Shown: in pieces, positions 14,399 to 20,061 of the stretch
Numbering within the stretch: position 1 is the stretch's first letter
Layout of the letters: each line of letters begins with the position of its first letter
Assembly (NCBI GenBank): GCA_018372555.1
Contig: JAHAIU010000035.1
Coordinates: 1-20,061, forward strand
Reading direction: 5' to 3'
Length of the DNA: 20,061 nucleotides
Source: Clostridium sp.
GTDB taxonomy: Bacteria > Bacillota > Clostridia > Clostridiales > Clostridiaceae
Made by a program: the position numbers and the translations under genes
Notes under the pieces: model-generated
What the model was told of the DNA's origin: nothing
What the model saw: the letters and a program-made list of their open reading frames with translations, nothing else
Database searches by the model: none

Positions 14399-15441
14399 TA
14401 TTGAGAAACCTTTCTCATAATATGAATATCTTCAGGGTAAATATCTAGTCCCACTTCAGAATTAACTTCAGCAAACTTAGTATTGTGAATTATCCAAGTT
14501 CTATTTCCTTCTTCAACTTCCATTTCATAGTGAACTCCCTTAAATATAATTGACTTTACCATTCCTTTAAGCATTCCATCATTAGCATCAACTATTTTAA
14601 TATCTTCTGGTCTTACAACTACATCTATTAATTCATCCTTATTAAAGCCTTTATCTACACAATCGAATATTCTATTACAGAATTTAACCTTATAATCTTC
14701 AAGCATTACTCCATCTAATATATTACTTTCTCCAATAAAATCTGCAACGAATGCATTAGAAGGTTCATTATATATATCTTCAGGAGATCCCATTTGTTGA
14801 ATCTTTCCTTTATTCATAACTATAATTGTATCTGACATAGTAAGTGCTTCTTCTTGATCATGAGTTACGAAGATAAATGTAATTCCTAGTCTTTGTTGAA
14901 TTCTTTTAAGTTCTAATTGCATTTCTTTTCTAAGCTTTAAATCTAGTGCACCAAGAGGTTCATCTAATAAAAGAACTTCTGGTTCATTAATTAGTGCTCT
15001 TGCAATAGCAACTCTTTGCTGTTGACCACCACTTAAAGATTCTATTTTTCTTTTTTCAAAGCCAGTTAAAGATACTAGTTTTAGCATTTCTTTAACTTTT
15101 GAATCTATTTCATCCTTAGGAGTTTTCTTGATTTTTAAACCAAAAGCTATATTTTCATATACATTCATATGAGGGAATAAAGCATACTTTTGGAATACGG
15201 TGTTTACTGGTCTCTTATATGGAGGTAATGTGGATATATCAGTACCATTAAATAAAACCTCACCATTATCAGCTTCTTCAAAGCCTGCAATAATTTTAAG
15301 AGTAGTAGTTTTTCCACATCCACTTGGACCAAGTAATGTTAAAAATTCATTTTTTCTTATTTTTAAAGAAAGATCATCTAAAACACAGTTATCTTCAAAA
15401 GATTTAGAGATTCCTTTTATTTCAATTATATTTTGTTCCAA
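14398..15441 (-). CDS. potA: Spermidine/putrescine ABC transporter ATPase
   Basis: The cytosolic ATP-hydrolysing subunit, 347 residues. Walker A is GPSGCGKTT at 38-46, the Q-loop is Q84, the ABC signature LSGGQQQR is at 136-143, and Walker B is VLLLDE ending at D160-E161. The switch histidine is in FVTHDQEEALT. The C-terminal third is a TOBE-type regulatory domain, as expected for PotA. The start is taken as TTG at 15441, six bases after AGAGGTG; the GTG three codons earlier lies within that ribosome site. It follows the XRE-cupin gene by 22 bases and is coupled to potB. Confidence 0.93.
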   Translation of the reverse strand: MEQNIIEIKGISKSFEDNCVLDDLSLKIRKNEFLTLLGPSGCGKTTTLKIIAGFEEADNGEVLFNGTDISTLPPYKRPVNTVFQKYALFPHMNVYENIAFGLKIKKTPKDEIDSKVKEMLKLVSLTGFEKRKIESLSGGQQQRVAIARALINEPEVLLLDEPLGALDLKLRKEMQLELKRIQQRLGITFIFVTHDQEEALTMSDTIIVMNKGKIQQMGSPEDIYNEPSNAFVADFIGESNILDGVMLEDYKVKFCNRIFDCVDKGFNKDELIDVVVRPEDIKIVDANDGMLKGMVKSIIFKGVHYEMEVEEGNRTWIIHNTKFAEVNSEVGLDIYPEDIHIMRKVSQ

Positions 15442-15463
15442 AATAAACACCTCTTTCTATAGA

Positions 15464-16003
15464 TTAAAATGATGGTGGAGTACTAATCCATATTACCTTT
15501 GCTTGGGTTTTACCAGCATTAGATATATAATGATTAGCTCTAGGCTTAAAATAAAAGCTTTCACCTTTTTTCACCTTAAATTTCTTTTTACCTAAATGTA
15601 ATATTATAGTTCCCGATAATACAAAACCAAATTCTTCACCCTCATGTGGTTCTTCTTCCACATATTGCCCTTGAGGTTCTAAAGTTATCATTATTGGTTC
15701 CATTTCGTTCTTTTGTGCATTAGGTATTAGCCACATTAATTTATATTTTAACTCTTCGTTTTCTGTTTCAAACATATCTTCATAAGTAAAAGCAACTTTT
15801 TCCTCAGTAGCATCACTAAAGAACTCTGTTAAGTTAGTTCCTAGAATTTCTAAAATATCAATTAATGTTGCTATTGATGGAGAAGTTAAATCATTTTCTA
15901 CTTGCGATATAAAACCCTTAGATAATTCACATCTATTTGCAAGCTCTTCTTGAGTTAATTGCTTTTCTATGCGCAATCTGCGTATTTTCTCACCGATTTC
16001 CAT
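15464..16003 (-). CDS. XRE-family regulator with C-terminal cupin domain
   Basis: 179 residues. An N-terminal helix-turn-helix of the XRE/Cro type (about 6-60; LTQEELANRCELSKGFISQVE at 17-37 holds the HTH) is joined to a cupin_2 beta-barrel (about 105-172, with EPHEGEEFGFVLSG and KKGESFYFKPRANHYISN). Such regulators usually sense a small ligand through the cupin. As first gene of the pot operon it most likely senses polyamines or a related metabolite and controls its own operon, in the manner of PuuR-type proteins; this is inferred from position. GGAGGT precedes the ATG. I could not identify its operator in the upstream region. Confidence 0.85.
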   Translation of the reverse strand: MEIGEKIRRLRIEKQLTQEELANRCELSKGFISQVENDLTSPSIATLIDILEILGTNLTEFFSDATEEKVAFTYEDMFETENEELKYKLMWLIPNAQKNEMEPIMITLEPQGQYVEEEPHEGEEFGFVLSGTIILHLGKKKFKVKKGESFYFKPRANHYISNAGKTQAKVIWISTPPSF

Positions 16004-16647
16004 AATGTACCTCCATCTGATATAAATTTATAATATATAAGCTCTAAATAAATAGCTTACATTAAACTTCATTAAAATATACTTTTATGAGATTTATGTA
16101 GGGCTAATATTTTAGAAACCTATATAATTAAAGATTATATGATTTCAATTCTTTATATTTTTACTTAAGTAAGATTATTAATTTATAATTTTATAAAGTA
16201 AACAGTATAAATATGATTAATTGAAACATATATACTAAACATTAGGTTTAAAATTACTAAACAAACAAGGTATATTATAATTACTTATCAAAAATAAATC
16301 AATATTTTTTTGAAAAAAATATTAAAAAAATATTCTTTGTAAGTATTGATATTATTAAGGTAGAGAAGTTTTTTAGAAAAAAGGTTTAATAAAACAACAC
16401 TTAAAGTTTAGTAATACTAAATTTATATTTGAAGTAGAACTTTATGGTAAAAAATGAAATATATTTAAAGTGAGATAAATTCTTAGGTCTATGAAAAAGA
16501 GTATTTATATATTAATTAGTATTATTAAGCAAATAACAATTTTTCATATTTATATAATGTTTGTGCTAATTTCTTGATTATAGGTATGATTTGTGAGATA
16601 TTTAATTATAGTTAATTATTTAAGATATAAGCTGTGGGTGATATAAA
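16004..16647. other. AT-rich divergent intergenic region with a poly-A/T palindrome
   Basis: 644 bases with no gene I can support. It must hold the minus-strand promoter for the pot operon and the plus-strand promoter for the GNAT fusion, but neither is clear; TATAAT at 16553-16558 is a weak candidate for the latter. The notable structure is AATA-T7-G-A7-TATT (16301-16323), a perfect palindrome of two 11-base arms around one G. It is followed directly by another copy of A7TATT (16324-16334). Such tracts would be strongly bent. Confidence 0.5.
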
Positions 16648-17697
16648 ATGGATAGCAATATTAATTTGTATAGAAGGAATGGGAAAAGTGTATATATTAA
16701 AATGCCAGAGTTTAATGAGTTATCTTATGTTAAAGAACTTTGGAGTGATAAAAAGAATATTGGTGATACTGGAGAGGTATATTCATTTTCAAGAGATAAG
16801 TGGGAAATGTTTTATAAGAAGATGGTATATCCAACAGATGGTAAAAATTTTTATTGTCTTGTATATAATCTAGAGAATGAGCCTATTGGAGAAGTAAGTT
16901 TTCATGGATATAATTCTGCTACTAAGGTAGCAAGAATTAATTTAAAAATACATTATAACTTTAGAAGAAAGGGCTATGGTAAAGAAGCTCTTAGATTGTT
17001 ATTAGAGTATTATTTTCTTCAATTTGGAGGACAAGCTATAATTGATACAGTCCAATCAGAAGAAGCTAAATTTTTGATGAAGAAACTTGGATTTGAAGCA
17101 ATTAATAGTTATAAAAGTCATTGGACATTTAAATTAACTAAAAAGACTTTTTTAGCTGGAAATTTAAATAGTAAAAAAGTTGTGGCTATTTTAGATTACA
17201 ATGATTCTAATATTATAGAAAGAAACTTACCTTTTGAAATATTTAGTAAAGCAAATGCTATACTAAAGGAAGAGTATTTTAGCTTTTATTATTTATCAGT
17301 TAAGGATATAGAAAATAATCTTGAAATAAAAAAGATTAGACCAAACATTTTATTTATCCCTGGGGGAAAGGGGATTAATAAGGTTTTAGATAATACAGAG
17401 GTCTTATTGTATATTAGTGAGGTTTATAAGGAATGTGATTATATTACATCTTTTTCTAATGGGTTGCATTTATTTAAAGATTTAAGTAATATTGAGGGAA
17501 TAATGATTCCAAAGGCTAAATGGAAGATTGAAAATACTATAGAGACAAATAAATCCTTTGTAGACAATGGGAAAATAATGATTTCCTCAAATTTAATGGG
17601 ACATATAGAGCTTTGTTTATGCATAATTAAGAAGGCTCTGGGGGATGATATTTCAAAAGAAGTAGCAAAAGAAATAGGATACTGTGTTGATAAGTGA
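16648..17697 (+). CDS. GNAT acetyltransferase fused to a DJ-1/PfpI-like domain
   Basis: A 349-residue two-domain protein. Residues ~15-165 form a GNAT N-acetyltransferase domain; the acetyl-CoA pyrophosphate-binding motif is RRKGYG at 106-111, followed by helix KEALRLLLEYYF. Residues ~175-345 resemble the DJ-1/PfpI class I glutamine-amidotransferase-like fold: VVAILDYND strand at 178-186, LFIPGG at 235-240, the nucleophile-elbow equivalent TSFSNG at 267-272, and the C-terminal GHIELCLCIIKKALG. At the elbow, where active members have cysteine (as in TSVCTG), this protein has S270, so the classical cysteine chemistry is probably absent and the domain may bind a ligand. Substrates are unknown. 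The ribosome site (GGGTGAT) is weak. A 79-residue open frame in another phase over the same start is a shadow. Confidence 0.75.
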   Translation: MDSNINLYRRNGKSVYIKMPEFNELSYVKELWSDKKNIGDTGEVYSFSRDKWEMFYKKMVYPTDGKNFYCLVYNLENEPIGEVSFHGYNSATKVARINLKIHYNFRRKGYGKEALRLLLEYYFLQFGGQAIIDTVQSEEAKFLMKKLGFEAINSYKSHWTFKLTKKTFLAGNLNSKKVVAILDYNDSNIIERNLPFEIFSKANAILKEEYFSFYYLSVKDIENNLEIKKIRPNILFIPGGKGINKVLDNTEVLLYISEVYKECDYITSFSNGLHLFKDLSNIEGIMIPKAKWKIENTIETNKSFVDNGKIMISSNLMGHIELCLCIIKKALGDDISKEVAKEIGYCVDK

Positions 17698-17749
17698 TTT
17701 GAAATTAAGAATTAAAAATTCATTTTTAATAATTCTTTATAAGTCTCTA

Positions 17750-17778
17750 TTGTACAAATTTTATAAAAAAATTATAAT
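17750..17778 (+). promoter_or_regulatory. Promoter of pflA
   Basis: TTGTAC (17750-17755) and a perfect TATAAT (17773-17778) are separated by 17 bases. Transcription would start near 17785, about 40 bases before the pflA ATG. Confidence 0.75.
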
Positions 17779-17785
17779 ATTATAG

Positions 17786-17800
17786 GTGAAATGATTTCAC
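17786..17800 (+). promoter_or_regulatory. Palindromic operator candidate at the pflA start site
   Basis: GTGAAATGATTTCAC is a perfect 7+1+7 inverted repeat at the predicted +1. Its position suits a repressor. It does not match the Fnr (TTGAT..ATCAA) or Rex (TTGTTAA..) consensus. The regulator is unknown. Confidence 0.45.
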
Positions 17801-17826
17801 TTATTATTTTTAGAGGAGAATAACAT

Positions 17827-18540
17827 ATGCTAAAGGGTAGAATTCATTCCATTGAAACAATGGGTCTAGTAGATGGACCAGGAATAAGAGTAGTAGTTTT
17901 TTTTCAAGGGTGTAAGCTGAGATGCCTTTACTGTCATAATCCAGATACTTGGAGTGATAAAGGTGGAGAAGAGTATACAGTTGAAGAATTACTTGCTAAA
18001 ATTAAAAGATTTAAGAGCTATTTTAAAACCTCTGGAGGAGGCGTAACTTTTTCAGGTGGAGATCCATTAAGACAGCCAGAATTTTTATTAGAGTTATTAA
18101 AAGAGTGTAAGAAAGAAGGTATTCATACCTGCATAGATACTTCAGGAGTTGGCTTTGGAGATTATACTGAGATTTTAAAATATACTGATTTAGTATTATA
18201 TGATGTAAAGCATCTTACTGAAGATGGATATTTAGATATGACTGGTTCTAAAATAGATGAAAGCAATAAGTTCCTAGAAGACTTAAAAAAATCAAATGCA
18301 AAGATTTGGATAAGACAAGTAGTTGTTCCTGGAAAAACTGATAGTGAAGGTTATATGGGGAAATTAAAGGAATTTGTTGATACATTAGATAATGTAGAAA
18401 AGGTTGAACTTTTACCATATCATTTATTAGGTGTAAATAAGTATGAAGCTTTAAAGCTTAAGTATAGACTTGAAGGCGTTCCACCTATGGATAGAGAAGA
18501 GTGCCAAAGATTAAAAGAAAAGTTTTTTAGTGAATATTAA
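17827..18540 (+). CDS. pflA: Pyruvate formate-lyase-activating enzyme (radical SAM)
   Basis: A 237-residue cytosolic radical SAM glycyl-radical activase that uses a 4Fe-4S cluster and S-adenosylmethionine to place the radical on pyruvate formate-lyase. Cluster cysteines are C29, C33 and C36 in GCKLRCLYCHNP. The SAM-binding segment reads SGGDP at 76-80, with aspartate where many activases have glutamate. DTSG near 129-132 and the LLPYHLLGVNKY block near the C-terminus are typical of PflA. GAGGAGA precedes the ATG. pflB is not adjacent, unlike the common pflB-pflA pair, so another glycyl radical enzyme as partner is possible. The gene has its own promoter and a strong terminator, making it monocistronic. 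Confidence 0.9.
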   Translation: MLKGRIHSIETMGLVDGPGIRVVVFFQGCKLRCLYCHNPDTWSDKGGEEYTVEELLAKIKRFKSYFKTSGGGVTFSGGDPLRQPEFLLELLKECKKEGIHTCIDTSGVGFGDYTEILKYTDLVLYDVKHLTEDGYLDMTGSKIDESNKFLEDLKKSNAKIWIRQVVVPGKTDSEGYMGKLKEFVDTLDNVEKVELLPYHLLGVNKYEALKLKYRLEGVPPMDREECQRLKEKFFSEY

Positions 18541-18546
18541 AATATA

Positions 18547-18588
18547 AAAAATTAAATGGAGGTTTATATAACCTCCATTTAATTTTTT
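18547..18588. terminator. Bidirectional terminator between pflA and the exonuclease gene
   Basis: AAAATTAAATGGAGGTT (ending 18564) pairs with AACCTCCATTTAATTTT (starting 18570) around TATAT, with T runs in both directions. Its right arm overlaps the last codons of the convergent exonuclease gene (stop at 18579-18581). Confidence 0.92.
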
Positions 18589-19208
18589 AATAATCTACTA
18601 AAGTAACCAGCAGGGATTAATCCTTTTTTCATACCATGAATTACTGTTAAGTAAGTAGCAGCAGTATCAAATCTTGCATCATGATAATTTCCACTACCTT
18701 CAAATAATTCATCTGCTTTTTTAGCTATCTCATCTTCAGATATTTGAAGATAATCTATAACCTCTGAAAGTTTAGGGTTTTTAACTGTTCCTGATGGGTT
18801 CAGTATATTACAAATAGGTTTGTAATATGCCATTGTACAGAAGGTGTTTTTTGGATCCCAAGTAGTATCCACAAGGCCAGCTTCCCAAAGTTGCTGCAAC
18901 TCATGTTTTAAAAACTTTATATCAAACTGTACATTATGACCTATAATAAAATCTGCATCAAAGAAGTCAGGCATAAATTCATGAACAAATTCTAAGAATT
19001 CTTTTCCATCTGAAAGTTCATATAATTTTTCTAATGAAAAACCATGAACTGCTTCAGCTCCTGCATCCATGCTATCAACTGTAAAGAAAAAGTTTTTTCC
19101 AGTAGTTTTTTGTGGCTTAGTTGAGGCATCTATTATTATATAGCTAAGCTGGCATATATTACCTGGCTTAATACTAGTAGTTTCTGTATCAAAAAATAGT
19201 AATTTCAT
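18579..19208 (-). CDS. DnaQ-like 3'-5' exonuclease (DEDDh family)
   Basis: A 209-residue single-domain exonuclease of the DNA polymerase III epsilon/RNase T superfamily, degrading DNA or RNA 3' ends with two metal ions. All DEDDh residues are present: D7 and E9 (FDTET), D96 (GHNVQFDIKFL), H176 and D181 (YHDARFDTA). No polymerase, BRCT or helicase domain is attached, so it is a stand-alone nuclease for repair or RNA processing, not clearly the replicative proofreader. AAGGAGG precedes the ATG. Its 3' end lies inside the shared terminator. The arginase gene upstream is 79 bases away with no terminator seen, so both might be cotranscribed. Confidence 0.87.
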   Translation of the reverse strand: MKLLFFDTETTSIKPGNICQLSYIIIDASTKPQKTTGKNFFFTVDSMDAGAEAVHGFSLEKLYELSDGKEFLEFVHEFMPDFFDADFIIGHNVQFDIKFLKHELQQLWEAGLVDTTWDPKNTFCTMAYYKPICNILNPSGTVKNPKLSEVIDYLQISEDEIAKKADELFEGSGNYHDARFDTAATYLTVIHGMKKGLIPAGYFSRLLKN

Positions 19209-19287
19209 AATTTCCTCCTTATCTAGTTTACATATTATATAATAACATACAATAATTTAAACAGAAATAGAGGATATAAAGTTTTAT

Positions 19288-20061
19288 CTAAAGATTATTT
19301 GAAATTACCTTTAATAATTCAATACAAGTTTCTAAAGTTTTCTTATTTTTATCAAGTACTGGGTTAAATTCAACAAAATCTATTGATTTAACTAAAGAGG
19401 TATTTAAAATAGTTTCTAAAACTTCTTTTCCTTCTGAGAAGGATAATCCATCTTCTACAGGAGTGCCAGTACCAGGTACATATTTAGGGTCTAAGCTATC
19501 AATATCAAAACTTAAATGTATATTTTTAGCATTAATCTTATTAATAGCTTCCAATAATTCTTTAAGTACTGTACTTATTCCCTTTTCTTTTATATCTCTC
19601 ATGGTCCAGATATTTAGATTATAGTTCTTAATTATTTCAAGCTCACCTAAATCCAAATCTCTACAACCTAATAAAAATACATTTTCCGGTTTAACCTTTT
19701 GACTAGAGGAATAAATGTTAGTTAATGTTTCATGTCCAATTCCCATTGAACTAGCCAAAGGCATGCCATGAATGTTTCCTGATGGTGAAGTCTCAAGGGT
19801 GTTAATATCACCATGAGCATCAACCCAAACAACTGCAAGATCATTTTCAAAATACTTACTAGCTCCAGCAATACTACCTATAGCAAGTGCATGGTCTCCA
19901 CCTATTACTAAGGGAAGAGTAGAATTTTCTAAAGCTGTATAAACTTTGTCAGCTAGTCCAATATTTGATCTCACAACTTCATCTAAATACTTCATTTTTG
20001 CGTTAGCTGCGTATTTATCATTTGAAGAAACATTTTTTACATGAACTTCGCCCATATCACA
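19288..20061 (-). CDS. Arginase-family ureohydrolase, probably arginase (5' end outside window)
   Basis: A binuclear manganese hydrolase of the arginase/agmatinase family, hydrolysing L-arginine to ornithine and urea if a true arginase. The frame stays open to the window edge and two codons precede the first visible ATG (20055). The usual N-terminal ~45 residues are missing, so the real start lies outside. All metal motifs are seen: GGDHALAIGS, DAHGDIN, and SFDIDSLDP. Also visible are the HGMPLA loop, GTGTPVEDGLS and the C-terminal VEFNP. The SPSGNIHG loop fits arginases (the SxxxNxHG motif binds the amino acid part of arginine) better than agmatinase. Ornithine produced could feed polyamine synthesis, which goes with the nearby pot importer in theme only. 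Confidence 0.87.
   Translation of the reverse strand, partial: CDMGEVHVKNVSSNDKYAANAKMKYLDEVVRSNIGLADKVYTALENSTLPLVIGGDHALAIGSIAGASKYFENDLAVVWVDAHGDINTLETSPSGNIHGMPLASSMGIGHETLTNIYSSSQKVKPENVFLLGCRDLDLGELEIIKNYNLNIWTMRDIKEKGISTVLKELLEAINKINAKNIHLSFDIDSLDPKYVPGTGTPVEDGLSFSEGKEVLETILNTSLVKSIDFVEFNPVLDKNKKTLETCIELLKVISNNL

Noticed and set aside
15200..15472. Plus-strand open frame of 90 codons over potA
   Set aside because: Antisense to the conserved Walker A region of potA; no ribosome site.
16634..16873. 79-codon frame starting just before the GNAT gene
   Set aside because: Same strand but different phase from the GNAT domain, which carries clear motifs; the translation shows no domain.
17703..17720. 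18-base match, inverted, to 4903-4920 (AATTAAGAATTAAAAATT)
   Set aside because: Low-complexity AT sequence in which chance matches are expected; not enough for a repeat family on this evidence alone.

Overview
This is a low-GC, AT-rich stretch typical of Clostridium sensu stricto (Clostridiaceae). The base composition, strong AGGAGG-type ribosome binding sites, occasional TTG starts, a T-box leader, a tandem glycine riboswitch and the gene content all point there. I cannot fix the species. Both ends cut through genes: a radical SAM protein of the SPL family at the left and an arginase-family hydrolase at the right.

Layout, left to right. Bases 1-594 hold the end of the SPL-family gene, closed by a terminator. 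A 539-base gap follows with a candidate structured RNA (774-924) and a leader sequence that recurs later in the window. Then come a PpaX-like HAD phosphatase, a D-2-hydroxyacid dehydrogenase, and leuA behind a leucine-type T-box (specifier CUC). Convergent to leuA is a PLP-dependent aspartate 4-decarboxylase without its usual antiporter partner. Next, a tandem glycine riboswitch precedes an AGCS sodium:alanine/glycine symporter. Complementary strands predict that glycine turns this gene off. A membrane-anchored glucosaminidase follows.

Bases 10384-10818 are a mosaic of palindromic intergenic elements. One is a 75-base MITE-like element with 17-base perfect terminal inverted repeats and a 7-base flanking duplication. 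Divergent acyP and ndk come next, then a minus-strand operon: an XRE-cupin regulator followed by potA, potB, potC and potD (spermidine/putrescine ABC importer). A 644-base AT-rich gap leads to an unusual GNAT::DJ-1/PfpI fusion protein, a stand-alone pflA behind a strong promoter with a palindromic operator candidate, a DnaQ-like exonuclease and the arginase.

The genes are mostly amino-acid, polyamine and anaerobic-metabolism housekeeping: leucine synthesis under tRNA-Leu control, glycine/alanine uptake under glycine control, aspartate decarboxylation, arginine hydrolysis and polyamine import. The least ordinary material is non-coding: the structured RNA candidate, the duplicated leader, three copies of a ~42-base repeat (one inside the riboswitch, one between aptamer and expression platform), and the element cluster after the glucosaminidase gene. 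I see no CRISPR array, tRNA, rRNA, transposase gene or defence system.
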